Part shown: positions 31,601-39,870 of the stretch, piece after piece
Layout: each line of letters opens with the position of its first letter
Numbering within the stretch: position 1 is the first letter of the stretch
Position numbers and translations under genes: made by a program
The notes under the pieces: generated by a model
Databases searched by the model: none
What the model saw: only the letters and a program-made list of their open reading frames with translations
Told to the model about the DNA's origin: nothing
DNA from: Methylophilus rhizosphaerae
Lineage (GTDB): Bacteria > Pseudomonadota > Gammaproteobacteria > Burkholderiales > Methylophilaceae
NCBI RefSeq assembly: GCF_900100975.1
Contig: NZ_FNFX01000002.1
Location: forward strand, 1 to 64,000
Length of the DNA stretch: 64,000 bases
Reading direction: 5' to 3'

Positions 31601-32178
31601 CGTGCCAGATTTTCACGGGTATCGCGCAACCGTAATTCGGTTTCGCGGCGGCGCTCCTTATATTTACTGATCCCAGCCGCTTCCTCAAGAAACACGCGCA
31701 ACTCTTCCGGTTTGGCCTCAACAATGCGGGAAATGGTATTCTGCCCAATAATGGCATAAGCACGGCCACCCAGGCCAGTACCCAGGAACAAATCTGCGAC
31801 ATCACGCCGGCGGACAGCGGTGTTATTAATATAGTAAGTAGACCCTTTGTCGCGCTCAATCACGCGCTTGACCGAGATTTCCGCATATTGATTCCATTCT
31901 CCGCTGGCACCGCCCAGGCTGTTATCAAACACCAGTTCGACACTGGCGCGGGAAATTGGCTTACGGTTACCGGAACCATTGAAAATAACGGCATCCATGG
32001 CGTCGGCACGCATCTCCCTGGCGGAAGATTCGCCCAGCACCCAGCGTACGGACTCCATGACATTGGATTTACCGCAGCCATTCGGCCCGACCACACCGAC
32101 ACGCTGACCATGCAAATGGATGGTTGTCGGATCGACAAAAGACTTGAACCCTGCCAGTTTTAGATGTGTCAGACGCAA
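28669..32178 (-). CDS. smc: Chromosome segregation ATPase SMC
   Basis: A 1169-residue SMC that loads on and organises the chromosome as a dimer. The N-terminal head has the Walker A GPNGCGKSN at about residues 32-40. Two very glutamine-rich coiled coils flank a hinge near residues 520-640. The C-terminal head has the ABC signature LSGGEKALTAMAL and Walker B CLMDEVDAPLDD. It starts 80 bases from the divergent queF and lies 51 bases upstream of zipA. Confidence 0.97.
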   Translation of the reverse strand: MRLTHLKLAGFKSFVDPTTIHLHGQRVGVVGPNGCGKSNVMESVRWVLGESSAREMRADAMDAVIFNGSGNRKPISRASVELVFDNSLGGASGEWNQYAEISVKRVIERDKGSTYYINNTAVRRRDVADLFLGTGLGGRAYAIIGQNTISRIVEAKPEELRVFLEEAAGISKYKERRRETELRLRDTRENLARVEDISREMNKQIIKLEAQAAVTQKFHALQQAHQLAEAQWWWLRKRDAVLAHEAASQTVEQAVNALEAQMASLRSNELLLEQSRQQHQEVSAQLHAVQAAFYEANAQVSNLGLQVQQSEDARNRLLQQQQQLQGQQERGAQQQQQLQAQLAEKTAAFAAVEQSVAQHAASLQAMQQDLPEQSTHLQAVQQAANQAQQAVQQSRQQMQLEQNNVNFIQRNLTEIAQRLQRLQQELGQWVLPDMQALEEYQALLAGQQSAAQQEEQQLSHLRQEEHTQQQALQQASTAWQQAQRALHQLEAEIQSLQKLQQSMKRDQQLEPWLQKVGLQSAPRLWQAVQIDSQWQGALEAFLGHKLNALLPERLPDWLQLPHPQAALAVVKAASMIEAMPEQWQGLPSLYSLLTISQPQVAAALQHWLADVYVLEDVRQLSVYQDKLPANMSLLTRNGDVYQRYSVVFHGHHNQVQGVLERQQQLDSLQSGLGEAKDAMADAQHQVQSLENNLQAIRQQQQQSHQRIKQFTAGMHDAQMQVSRLQQAHDNALRRQTALQQEIAQAEARQAELNDEVAQTQTSIAGHQAQLAGLEQAARETQAQKQQIEQTYYHLRDTVQQAEKAHQSQVFEQALLKNAVNDLQQRLAQNAQESQHLQHRLMETEQALAISNMDTLKANLAQALTQQHDCEQALAQSRNRLAEQENALQVQERQRMQAEQQLHPLRDAVEQRRLKQQECRLQVEQCQQALSDTGLDETLIRQGLSVETQVQALAEATQKLQQQIQQLGPVNMAAIEELAAEKERKGYLDSQLKDLLTASETLEEAIQRIDRETRGKLRATFDEANRHFGELFQTLFNGGQAKLELLGDEILDTGVQVFAQPPGKKNTTIQLLSGGEKALTAMALVFALFRLNPAPFCLMDEVDAPLDDSNTERFCQLVRVMSEKTQFLFVSHNKITMEMSQQLIGVTMQESGVSRIVDVDIDEAIRMHAA

Positions 32179-32222
32179 AGTAAGAAAACCAGTTATAAGA
32201 ATTTGAATTCAGGCTTAAGCGT

Positions 32223-32228
32223 TATAAT
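32223..32228 (+). promoter_or_regulatory. Consensus -10 box for queF
   Basis: TATAAT stands 31 bases upstream of the queF ATG. The sequence 16-18 bases before it has no good -35 match (TTGAAT is present, but only 14 bases away). It is the best promoter candidate in this 80-base divergent gap. Confidence 0.4.
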
Positions 32229-32258
32229 ACCCAATTTATCCTGAAACAATTAACAAAC

Positions 32259-32714
32259 ATGAGTGCAATGAACGAACATTTACTCGGTGGCAAGCCAACC
32301 GCTGAACCGACCAAGGCATTGGAGACGTTTGACAATCCCAATCCCGGCCGTGATTTTCATATTCATATGGAAATCCCCGAATTTACCTGTCTGTGCCCAA
32401 AAACTGGTCAGCCGGACTTTGCCGTGATTTACCTGGACTATATCCCCAACAAACTGTGTGTGGAATTAAAAAGTCTGAAACTTTATATGTGGTCATTCCG
32501 GGATGAGGGCTGTTTTCACGAAGCCGTGACCAACCAGATTCTGGATGACCTGGTTGTGGCCATTGATCCCAAGTTCATGCGCGTCACAGCCAAATTTTAT
32601 GTCCGTGGGGGTATTTTTACCAATGTCGTCGCCGAACATCGTGCGGCAGGCTGGCAACCACAACCATATGTAGAACTGTCGCAATTCAGTGCGCAAAGCA
32701 ATATTCGCGGTTAG
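32259..32714 (+). CDS. queF: NADPH-dependent 7-cyano-7-deazaguanine reductase QueF
   Basis: A 151-residue short-form QueF that reduces preQ0 to preQ1 in queuosine synthesis for tRNA. The catalytic pair is Cys46 and Asp53 in [12 protein letters not shown], and the substrate-binding ELKSLKLY follows at 69-76. An in-frame ATG at 32268 is a possible alternative start. No preQ1 riboswitch was recognised in the short leader. queD lies about 2 kb downstream on the same strand. Confidence 0.96.
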   Translation: MSAMNEHLLGGKPTAEPTKALETFDNPNPGRDFHIHMEIPEFTCLCPKTGQPDFAVIYLDYIPNKLCVELKSLKLYMWSFRDEGCFHEAVTNQILDDLVVAIDPKFMRVTAKFYVRGGIFTNVVAEHRAAGWQPQPYVELSQFSAQSNIRG

Positions 32715-32873
32715 AAAATACTGGTCAGCAAGGGCTAAATACATAAATTGTCAGCAATTGCAGTTTTTTTAAAGAATCCTGCGAAAAAGCGTTGACAAGA
32801 GATGAGCCCGTCATTAATATGGCGCCTTCTTTGATTTGCAGCGCAAAATGAAGAAAATGCAGTACCAGGATTA
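32715..32873. other. queF to tRNA-Ala intergenic region
   Basis: Holds a small hairpin AATTG/CAATT followed after 4 bases by a T7 run (about 32747-32770), which could end the queF transcript, and the strong tRNA promoter listed separately. Confidence 0.4.
32792..32820 (+). promoter_or_regulatory. Near-consensus sigma-70 promoter of the tRNA-Ala/tRNA-Glu operon
   Basis: TTGACA, 17 bases, TAATAT: a perfect -35, ideal spacing and 5 of 6 at -10. A GC-rich discriminator (GGCGCC) follows at once, as in stringently controlled stable-RNA promoters. tRNA-Ala begins 54 bases downstream. Confidence 0.85.
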
Positions 32874-32949
<76 letters not shown>

Positions 32950-33036
32950 AGTGATTGAAAATATTGAGTTTTTTATAAAAAATATTTTCGAATACACTAA
33001 ATAATGGTATACTGCACAGGTTGTTAAATTTCTTAG

Positions 33037-33112
33037 GTCCCCATCGTCTAGAGGCCTAGGACACCTCCCTTTCACGGAGGCGACCGGGGTTCGAATCCCC
33101 GTGGGGACGCCA
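33037..33112 (+). tRNA. tRNA-Glu (anticodon TTC)
   Basis: 76 bases with encoded CCA. Acceptor GTCCCCA pairs with TGGGGAC; the anticodon loop CTTTCAC gives TTC between CCTCC and GGAGG; the T-arm is CCGGGG-like. It follows tRNA-Ala by 87 bases with no promoter between them and a terminator after it. Confidence 0.97.
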
Positions 33113-33157
33113 AACCACCAAGTGGTTGAATATTGAAAATACCAGCACACCATACAA

Positions 33158-33191
33158 ATAAAACCTCCAGTGTTACACTTGAGGTTTTTTT
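33158..33191 (+). terminator. Intrinsic terminator of the tRNA operon
   Basis: AAACCTC and GAGGTTT pair, with a further AGTG/CACT helix inside across one mismatch and a 3-base loop, followed by seven T. It ends the tRNA-Ala/tRNA-Glu transcript. Confidence 0.85.
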
Positions 33192-33277
33192 GCATTGTGC
33201 AACCGCCCCTATCCTCGATCCTTGCTCCATTCAATGACAGCGCAAGCAAGCAAGGAATCCATCAGACATTACCAACC

Positions 33278-33880
33278 ATGTACATCACCATGAAATCACG
33301 ACATTATTCAATTGCCGTTGTATTTGCTCTGTTACTGACTTCTATCGCCAGCCTGGCAGATGAGGTATTCAACAGTGAGGAAAGCTTCAAGAGCCCAGTC
33401 AGCGTACCTGCCCCTATTGTGGCTCACCTGACCAAAGCGCTTGGCTCCGAGAAGACCAGTACTTGTCAGGTCTCCAGACCTCATGACATGTTTGAGGCTC
33501 AGCTTATTGATTTGAACAAATCGACCAAGGCCTTCCTGGTGAAACCGGCGCGCATGTGCCTGTGCGAGGCGAATAACTGCCCGATGTGGGTATTCAAAGC
33601 CAAAGGAAGTCCCAGCAAGCCGCTCTGGAGCTCGCCGTCAACCAAGACATTCACTCTCCTGGATAAAACATTAAATGGCTACAAAAAACTCAGGGAAGTG
33701 AGTGCTGATGCCACAAATGATCGCGAATCCATCTGGTCATGGAATAAAGATAGCTATGTTGAAATCTATAAGCATGTATGGATCTGGGATACTGAGAAAC
33801 GCTGCCGTTCCGGGGAAGAGACTACTCAGTTGATGGATGGGCAAATGGTGGAGCGCACCAGGCAATGTACGCAGGAGTAA
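33278..33880 (+). CDS. Secreted protein of unknown function
   Basis: A 200-residue protein. From ATG 33278 (or 33290) it has a clean signal peptide, KSRHYSIAVVFALLLTSIAS with cleavage after SLA or nearby, so export to the periplasm is likely. The mature part has several cysteines (TCQVSRPHD, RMCLCEANNCPMW, KRCRSGEE), which may form disulfides. I do not recognise the family. A longer frame from 33170 would begin inside the tRNA terminator and is unlikely. No strong ribosome site precedes either ATG. Confidence 0.65.
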   Translation: MYITMKSRHYSIAVVFALLLTSIASLADEVFNSEESFKSPVSVPAPIVAHLTKALGSEKTSTCQVSRPHDMFEAQLIDLNKSTKAFLVKPARMCLCEANNCPMWVFKAKGSPSKPLWSSPSTKTFTLLDKTLNGYKKLREVSADATNDRESIWSWNKDSYVEIYKHVWIWDTEKRCRSGEETTQLMDGQMVERTRQCTQE

Positions 33881-33907
33881 ACACTCAGTCCTGCTACCCC
33901 TGCAATA

Positions 33908-34438
33908 CTATTTCAAATAAGGCTTGATTTTCCCCAGAATCTCCTCGCTTTCTGGGCGCGTCATACTGTTAAATGAATACACTTTTTGCCCGCCTGGCAG
34001 AATGACATATTTATAAAAATTCCATTGGGGTGACTGGCCGGTTTGCCTGATTAACTGCTGGTAAAGAGGGTTGGCATTCGCGCCTGTCACACTGGTTTTT
34101 TCAATCATGGGAAATTTGACGGCATAGGTCAGTTTGCAGAAATCGCCGATTTGCTTGTTGGTGCCAGGCTCTTGCTTGAAATCGTTGGAGGGAAAGCCAA
34201 TCACCACCAAACCTTTATCTTTATACTGCTGGTATAAAGACTCCAATGCTTCAAACTGGGGCGTAAATCCGCACTTGCTGGCGGTATTGACGACCAGAAC
34301 GGGCTTATCCTGGAATTGACAAAAATCGACAGTCTGCCCTTGCAGCGTTTTGAATTGATGCTGATACAGAGGTAAACACTCGGCATTCGCCATTGAAGAT
34401 ACTCCCACCATTAATAGTGCGATGATACAGCCACGCAT
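33908..34438 (-). CDS. Glutathione peroxidase family protein with signal peptide
   Basis: A 176-residue thiol peroxidase. The active-site Cys56 lies in NTASKCGFTPQFEALE, and the family blocks GFPSNDFKQEPG and WNFYKYVI are present. I chose ATG 34438 over the upstream GTG (34456) because AGGAGA sits 6 bases before it and the result is a compact signal peptide (MRGCIIALLMVGVSSMANA). Export would place it in the periplasm, where glutathione is scarce, so thioredoxin-like partners are possible. The usual FPCNQF block reads FPSNDF here, so one common second cysteine is absent. Confidence 0.88.
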   Translation of the reverse strand: MRGCIIALLMVGVSSMANAECLPLYQHQFKTLQGQTVDFCQFQDKPVLVVNTASKCGFTPQFEALESLYQQYKDKGLVVIGFPSNDFKQEPGTNKQIGDFCKLTYAVKFPMIEKTSVTGANANPLYQQLIRQTGQSPQWNFYKYVILPGGQKVYSFNSMTRPESEEILGKIKPYLK

Positions 34439-34624
34439 TCCATCTCTCCTGATCACAATACCATTATGTCTTTACAGACAATGAGTTAGCCTGATTGTTC
34501 TATGGTTGGTACTGACTATTGCCCGGAACTAAACCCGGCATTGGCACAGTCTATGCTAATGATACGGTTAAGAATGTCACGACTGACGTGTTTGAGCAAT
34601 ATCAACTAAGCTGAGGAGCAGATT

Positions 34625-34798
34625 ATGTTGCAAAAATCAGGACCAACCGACAAATTCAAGCGTATCGACCAGATGCTGGAGGATTTTGCCGGCGATGAAA
34701 TGGATGACTTTGATACAGGCTATAGCAGTTACGAAAAAAATCACAAGCATTACTCTGCCGAAGAGGACGCATTGATGGATATCGATGAACTCTATTAA
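34625..34798 (+). CDS. Small acidic protein of 57 residues
   Basis: A 57-codon frame with a good ribosome site (GAGGAG, 7 bases before ATG). The peptide starts MLQKSGPTDKFKRIDQMLED and ends EEDALMDIDELY; the C-terminal half is very acidic with Tyr and Asp, and there is no membrane helix. It precedes queD by 49 bases on the same strand. I know no family for it. Strong ribosome site and codon choice similar to neighbours support a real gene. Confidence 0.55.
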   Translation: MLQKSGPTDKFKRIDQMLEDFAGDEMDDFDTGYSSYEKNHKHYSAEEDALMDIDELY

Positions 34799-34832
34799 CT
34801 GTTGAAGCATGCAGGGCGTGCTGCATGGTTGC

Positions 34833-34850
34833 TGATATAATATCGCAATG
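34833..34850 (+). promoter_or_regulatory. Extended -10 promoter abutting the queD start codon
   Basis: TGATATAAT (extended -10 TGnTATAAT) ends 6 bases before the queD ATG at 34848, so transcription from it would start at or next to the ATG. No -35 is evident. No ribosome site lies between. Confidence 0.45.
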
Positions 34851-35294
34851 GAAATTACTACACGCTTGGAGTTCGATGCCGGACATCGCATTCCTGATCA
34901 CAAAAGTCAATGCCGCAATTTGCACGGCCACCGCTACGCCATTGAGATTACCTTATCCGGCGATATTATCCAGGCTGAACATGCTTCCGACAATGGCATG
35001 GTGATGGATTTTGCCGATGTAAAACGGATTGCGCGCGAAACCATTGTAGATCGCTGGGACCATGCCTTCCTGGTGTATCAGGGTGATACTGCAGTGCTGG
35101 ATTTCCTCAACAGTTTGCCCAATCACAAAACCGTGGTTTTCCCCACTATTCCCACGGCGGAAAATATGGCCGCAGAAGCATTTAAATTGCTGAAGGCCCG
35201 CTATCAGGGGACTTTTGATAACCATCTCAGACTGGTGAAAGTCAGGTTATACGAAACGCCCAATAGCTGGACAGATGCGTTTAATCACGCGTGA
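34848..35294 (+). CDS. queD: 6-carboxytetrahydropterin synthase QueD
   Basis: A 148-residue QueD/PTPS-family enzyme that converts dihydroneopterin triphosphate to 6-carboxytetrahydropterin in the queuosine pathway. The zinc ligands are His13, His26 and His28, with catalytic Cys22 in CRNLHGHRY. The start at 34848 matches the usual short N-terminus, yet there is no Shine-Dalgarno sequence; see the promoter note. queF is upstream on the same strand. Confidence 0.94.
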   Translation: MEITTRLEFDAGHRIPDHKSQCRNLHGHRYAIEITLSGDIIQAEHASDNGMVMDFADVKRIARETIVDRWDHAFLVYQGDTAVLDFLNSLPNHKTVVFPTIPTAENMAAEAFKLLKARYQGTFDNHLRLVKVRLYETPNSWTDAFNHA

Positions 35295-35340
35295 TTAACA
35301 TACTTTAAGTGCAATACAGGCTAGCCTGGCACGGTACAAG

Positions 35341-36021
35341 CTACCAGGGTGTAGCGCCAGATTTTGCTAGCCCTTCAATATATTGCACATGCTCGGCCAA
35401 CTCTGCCGGGGTAGCAGCCACCAGCGCCAGCGCATTCATATCTACGGCAACAGTCGTTGCGGATACTTGCTCAGTCACGGTGGATAATTCCATCAGCAGG
35501 CTTTCCTGGCCACGTGTCATCGCAATATAGACTTCTGCCAGCAACTCGGCATCCAGCAAGGCGCCATGCAGGGTCCGCTTAGAGTTATCGATGCCGAAGT
35601 GGCGGCATAAGGCATCCAGGTTATTACGCTGCCCGGGACGCATTTCCTTGGCCATTTTAAGCGTATCCACAATACCGCTGATACAGGTTTCCAGCTTGTC
35701 CATATTCAACCTGGACAACTCCATATTCAGGAAGCCCATATCAAATGGTGCGTTATGGATAATCAGTTCGGCTCCACGTACAAACTCGATAAACTCTGAC
35801 GCCACCTGTGCAAATAGCGGCTTATCCTGCAAAAACTCCAGCGAGATGCCATGCACTTCTTGTGCACCAGCATCAATTTCACGCTCAGGATTGACGTATA
35901 TATGGAAATGGCGCTGCGTAGGCCGGCGGTTAAAAATTTCCACCGCAGCGATTTCGATAATCCGGTGGCCCTGGTCAGGGTATAAACCGGTGGTTTCAGT
36001 ATCCAGGAATATTTGTCTCAT
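35341..36021 (-). CDS. dnaQ: DNA polymerase III epsilon subunit DnaQ
   Basis: A 226-residue proofreading 3'-5' exonuclease of the replicase. Exo I has Asp7 and Glu9 (FLDTETTG), Exo II is HNAPFDMGFL and Exo III-epsilon is HGALLDAELLAEVY. The C-terminal tail that binds the alpha subunit is present. It follows rnhA by 7 bases. In Escherichia coli these genes are adjacent but divergent; here they are on one strand. Confidence 0.97.
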   Translation of the reverse strand: MRQIFLDTETTGLYPDQGHRIIEIAAVEIFNRRPTQRHFHIYVNPEREIDAGAQEVHGISLEFLQDKPLFAQVASEFIEFVRGAELIIHNAPFDMGFLNMELSRLNMDKLETCISGIVDTLKMAKEMRPGQRNNLDALCRHFGIDNSKRTLHGALLDAELLAEVYIAMTRGQESLLMELSTVTEQVSATTVAVDMNALALVAATPAELAEHVQYIEGLAKSGATPW

Positions 36022-36028
36022 GTGTTGA

Positions 36029-36490
36029 TTACTTTATGGGGAATTGTTGCGTGACTGTCAGCACGCCCTGATTGGCGAGCGCATCTGCTTTTTCGTTACC
36101 GGCATTACCGGCGTGCCCTCTTACCCAGATCCACTCAATCACGTGCGGCATCACCAACTTGTCCAGAATCTGCCATAAATCAGCATTCTTGACCGGTTTT
36201 TTATCAGCGGTACGCCATTGTTTTTGCTTCCAGCCAGCTAGCCATTCTGTCATGCCTTTTTGCACATAGCTGGAATCGGTGTAAATTTTAATATGGGAAG
36301 GTTTTTTTAACGCCTGCAACCCTTGGATCACCGCCATCAGTTCCATGCGGTTATTGGTAGTCAGTGGCTCCCCCCCGCATAATGATTTTTCGTGCGGCCC
36401 GGCTTGAAGCCAGACGCCCCAGCCACCTACACCCGGGTTACCCTTACAGGCTCCATCCGCGTACATTTCAATCCAGCGTTCTATCGACAT
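36029..36490 (-). CDS. rnhA: Ribonuclease HI
   Basis: A 153-residue RNase HI that cuts RNA in RNA-DNA hybrids. The DEDD metal-binding residues are seen as Asp12 ([11 protein letters not shown]), Glu50 (NRMELM), Asp72 (YTDSSYV) and the late ADALAN aspartate. Its start overlaps the end of the upstream methyltransferase gene by 23 bases. Confidence 0.97.
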   Translation of the reverse strand: MSIERWIEMYADGACKGNPGVGGWGVWLQAGPHEKSLCGGEPLTTNNRMELMAVIQGLQALKKPSHIKIYTDSSYVQKGMTEWLAGWKQKQWRTADKKPVKNADLWQILDKLVMPHVIEWIWVRGHAGNAGNEKADALANQGVLTVTQQFPIK

Positions 36491-37280
36491 CCGCGCATTC
36501 TAACTGTTTTTGCACGCGATTTTGAACTCGCGGCCGACCTTTTTGTACTTGTAATGCCGGGTTTAATGGCGCTTTTTTCCAGTCTGGTTTAAGCAAGCGG
36601 ACATTCAGCACTCTTTTTTTGGCCATCAGGAAATAGACGCCCCCTGTCATGCCATAGGTACGAGCACCCCATTTTTCCAGCCACGACTGGCGCTCCAGCC
36701 AGCCGATATCATTAAGGGGAAAAGCATGCATGAGATAATGGCTTTGTACCACTTCAAATCCTAATACATTTAGCCAGTCCCGCATCCGGTGTGCAGTAAA
36801 CAGGCGTTGAAATTGCCCGGCCTGTTTGAACCAGCCCATACTGGCCCGTAACCCCAGGCAGCTCAGCGGGCTGATACCGGTCAGGATCAATGTGCCTTCT
36901 GGCACCAGTACCCGGAAAGCCTCGCGTAATGCCTGTTGCGGATCACTACATTGCTCCAGTATATGCGGCAGGCAAACCAGGTCCACCGAAGTTTCAGCCA
37001 AAGGCAAGAACTCGCTCTCGCAGAGCATGGACGTATGGGTGGTGAGTGTCGTATTCAGATAGTGCTTGTAAGGAATGCGGCATTGCGCGAGCAAGTCGTA
37101 TCCTGGCCAGCCCAACTGCAATGCATGGAAGCCGAACACATTGGCCACCGCCTGTTCATATACCGCGATTTCACACTGCGCGATGTAGTGCCCTAACGCA
37201 GTAGTATCAAAAGTGCTTGCTTGACTGGATTGCAACTTCAAACTCCGGCGAGATATCAAAAAACCAACAGGGTCAGCCAT
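36468..37280 (-). CDS. SAM-dependent methyltransferase-like protein (YafS-type position)
   Basis: A 270-residue protein with a methyltransferase type 11-like core: [28 protein letters not shown] is motif III/post-III. The early SAM motif is poor, so activity is uncertain. Position between gloB and rnhA matches E. coli yafS. The C-terminal tail is basic ([11 protein letters not shown]). It is divergent from gloB. Confidence 0.75.
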   Translation of the reverse strand: MADPVGFLISRRSLKLQSSQASTFDTTALGHYIAQCEIAVYEQAVANVFGFHALQLGWPGYDLLAQCRIPYKHYLNTTLTTHTSMLCESEFLPLAETSVDLVCLPHILEQCSDPQQALREAFRVLVPEGTLILTGISPLSCLGLRASMGWFKQAGQFQRLFTAHRMRDWLNVLGFEVVQSHYLMHAFPLNDIGWLERQSWLEKWGARTYGMTGGVYFLMAKKRVLNVRLLKPDWKKAPLNPALQVQKGRPRVQNRVQKQLECADVDRTLD

Positions 37281-37353
37281 CGTTTACCACGCATGGCCTT
37301 GACAACAGTACGCATTTTTTCAATGATGAAGGATGCACGAAACTTCCGCAAGC

Positions 37354-38112
37354 ATGCAAATCACCCCTCTGCCCGCTTTCAGCGATAACTATTTGTGGTT
37401 AATCCACGCAGGTCAACATGCCCTGATTGTGGACCCGGGAGATGCTGAAGTGGTTGAAAAAGCACTCCATGCCAATGGTTACCAGCTGGACGGTATATTA
37501 CTGACGCATCATCATGCCGACCATACTGGCGGTGCTGCTGCTTTACAACAGCACTGGAATTGCCCGATATACGCACCGGCAAGTGCTCATCCGGCATACC
37601 GGGCATTAAACGCTACTCGCGTCAAAGATGACGACATTATTCACTTTGCCGGACTACCCTCGCTCTCATGCAAAGTAATGACGTTACCGGGGCATACCCT
37701 GGACCATATTGCGTTTTACATAAATGACCAGCATTTATTCAGTGGAGATGTCCTGTTCGGTGCCGGTTGCGGCCGCTTATTTGAAGGCTCGCCGTTACAA
37801 ATGTACACATCGCTGCAGGAAATTGCGGCATTGCCCGCAGGCACGCTGATTTACCCGGCACATGAGTATACCGCACACAATATCGCGTTTGCCCTGACCA
37901 TAGAACCGGACAATAAGGATTTGCAACAGCGGGCACAAGACACAGCAATACTTCGGCAACAGCAACAACCGACCTTGCCTACCACCCTTGCGCTGGAAAA
38001 AGCCACCAACCCTTTTTTGCGCTGCGACGCACTCGCCACGCAGCCAGGTTTTCATGATTGGCCACCCCTGGATATTTTTACTGAAGTGCGGGCACAACGA
38101 AATGTATTCTAG
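37354..38112 (+). CDS. gloB: Hydroxyacylglutathione hydrolase (glyoxalase II)
   Basis: A 252-residue metallo-beta-lactamase-fold enzyme that splits S-lactoylglutathione in methylglyoxal detoxification. The metal motif THHHADHTGG is intact, with DPGD upstream and LPGHTLDHIAFY and FSGDVLFGAGCGR downstream. I used ATG 37354 (MQITPLPAFSDNY) because it aligns with the family N-terminus; ATG 37333 is an alternative. The gloB-mltD order is shared with E. coli. Confidence 0.95.
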   Translation: MQITPLPAFSDNYLWLIHAGQHALIVDPGDAEVVEKALHANGYQLDGILLTHHHADHTGGAAALQQHWNCPIYAPASAHPAYRALNATRVKDDDIIHFAGLPSLSCKVMTLPGHTLDHIAFYINDQHLFSGDVLFGAGCGRLFEGSPLQMYTSLQEIAALPAGTLIYPAHEYTAHNIAFALTIEPDNKDLQQRAQDTAILRQQQQPTLPTTLALEKATNPFLRCDALATQPGFHDWPPLDIFTEVRAQRNVF

Positions 38113-38334
38113 GCCAGCCAGGCATGCATCAAGGCATGCGGCGGCGGAAAAAGGGTTGTCTCACTGCGAAATTAACGTAGAATGATGTCCTTCCTTAAGC
38201 GCCTGCTCCTGTTAAGCCATGCCATGTTGCTTGGTATAACTCACGGGCCAGCCAGGTTTTCAATGAATGCACATGCAACACAGCCGGGTAGCTGCGGGCC
38301 GTGTGCAATAGTCTCAGGATGTAGAAACACCGCC

Positions 38335-39861
38335 ATGCGTTTTAACAAATTGCTGCTATGGATGACACTTTCAACCTTTTCCCTCTGGGTAATGGCTGAG
38401 GAAGTAGAACCCACTACCTTGCCGGATGACAGCAGCAGTTATGACGACAGTTATGGCGAGCCTTCCACCGAAGGCTACAGCTCCAGTTACCAGTTTGAAG
38501 GTTCACTGACCCTGCAGGAAGACAGCCTGTGGGATCGTGTCCGTGATGGCTTTAGCATGCCGGACATCAACTCTGACTATACCAACAAGCATGAGCAATG
38601 GTATGCCTCGCGCCCGGATTATGTGGCACGCATGCTGGAGCGCAGTAAAAAATACCTCTACCACATTGTGGTCGAGGTGGAGAAACGGGGAATGCCGACT
38701 GAAATCGCGTTGTTGCCCATGATTGAAAGCGGCTTTAATCCCAAGGCATTGTCTACCAGCAAAGCTTCCGGTATCTGGCAATTTGTACCATCGACCGGCA
38801 AAGACTTCGGCCTGAAGCAAAACTACTGGAAAGACTCCCGCAAGGATGTGACTGCGGCGACCCAGGCCGCGCTGAACTACCTGCAAAAACTGTATACCAT
38901 GTTTGGCGCATGGGATCTGGCGCTAGCGGCCTATAATGCCGGTGAAGGCACAGTGGCACGTGCGATTGAGCGTAACCGCCAACTGGGCTTGCCTACCGAC
39001 TACCAGCATTTGTCCCTACCGGACGAAACACGGAATTACGTGCCCAAACTGCAGGCGATCAAGAATATTATTTTCCGCCCTGAAGAATACGGGCTGACCT
39101 TGAATGACATTCCCAACAAACCCTATTTCACCACGGTTGAAGCACCTAATAAGATTGACGCCAAACTGGCTGCAGAACTGGCCGGCATTTCCATGGAAGA
39201 GTTCACGGCCCTGAACCCCAGTTTCACCCGGCCAGTATTGGTAACCGAAAAAAGCTATCAAAAACTGCTATTGCCAACATGGGCAGCCAGCAATTTCACT
39301 AATAATTTAAATGGCTACACCCGTCCGCTTTCAAACTGGCACAGCTATCAGCCCAAGCGCGGCGAGCGTTTAGGTAATATCGCCAATCGCTTCAATATCA
39401 GCCTTTATGAGCTAAGCGCCACCAATAACCTCAAACCCAATAAGAATTTGATTGTGCGCAGGCCGCTGCTGGTTCCCGCAGGCGCGCACCCTACCTTGAC
39501 CAAACCGATTGATGCAGTCGCCATGGCGCAATTGCCGATTGAACCGGCTATTGAGAAGGTCGCCTCGGGAAAATCCACTTCTATCTCACACAAGGTTAAG
39601 CAGGGTGACACCTTGTCTAAACTGGCTAAGCGCTATGGAGTGAGCTCCAAGCAAATCATGCAGCAGAATCACCTCAAGTCCCAGAAACTGGCTGTCGGGC
39701 AAATACTGCAATTTGAAAAAGAAGAGACCATTACCGGCACCTCTGGCAAAAAAAACAGCCCTAAAAAATCGCCATCCGCCAGCAAGCGTCATAGTAACCC
39801 TTCGTCATCCACCAAGAAAAGCAGTTCGACATCGACAAAAAAAACCAGTCATAAACGTTAA
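38335..39861 (+). CDS. mltD: Membrane-bound lytic murein transglycosylase D
   Basis: A 508-residue exported enzyme that cleaves peptidoglycan glycan strands. From ATG 38335 the signal peptide reads MRFNKLLLWMTLSTFSLWVM. The SLT domain has catalytic Glu131 in MIESGFNPKA plus ASGIWQFVPSTG and AYNAGEGTVARA. Two LysM peptidoglycan-binding repeats follow (SYQPKRGERLGNIANRF and HKVKQGDTLSKLAKRYG), then a basic Ser/Lys-rich tail. Unlike E. coli MltD there is no lipobox cysteine. A longer frame from 38182 would add an unlikely 51 residues. Confidence 0.93.
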   Translation: MRFNKLLLWMTLSTFSLWVMAEEVEPTTLPDDSSSYDDSYGEPSTEGYSSSYQFEGSLTLQEDSLWDRVRDGFSMPDINSDYTNKHEQWYASRPDYVARMLERSKKYLYHIVVEVEKRGMPTEIALLPMIESGFNPKALSTSKASGIWQFVPSTGKDFGLKQNYWKDSRKDVTAATQAALNYLQKLYTMFGAWDLALAAYNAGEGTVARAIERNRQLGLPTDYQHLSLPDETRNYVPKLQAIKNIIFRPEEYGLTLNDIPNKPYFTTVEAPNKIDAKLAAELAGISMEEFTALNPSFTRPVLVTEKSYQKLLLPTWAASNFTNNLNGYTRPLSNWHSYQPKRGERLGNIANRFNISLYELSATNNLKPNKNLIVRRPLLVPAGAHPTLTKPIDAVAMAQLPIEPAIEKVASGKSTSISHKVKQGDTLSKLAKRYGVSSKQIMQQNHLKSQKLAVGQILQFEKEETITGTSGKKNSPKKSPSASKRHSNPSSSTKKSSSTSTKKTSHKR

Positions 39862-39870
39862 AATCGCTAT

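Noticed and set aside
32179-32258. preQ1 riboswitch before queF
   Set aside because: The leader is only about 25 bases long after the predicted start and shows no aptamer-like pattern.
33170-33277. Longer N-terminus for the secreted unknown protein
   Set aside because: It would start within the tRNA terminator and would bury the signal peptide.
38182-38334. 51-residue N-terminal extension of mltD
   Set aside because: A proper signal peptide begins at 38335; the extension has odd composition and no ribosome site.
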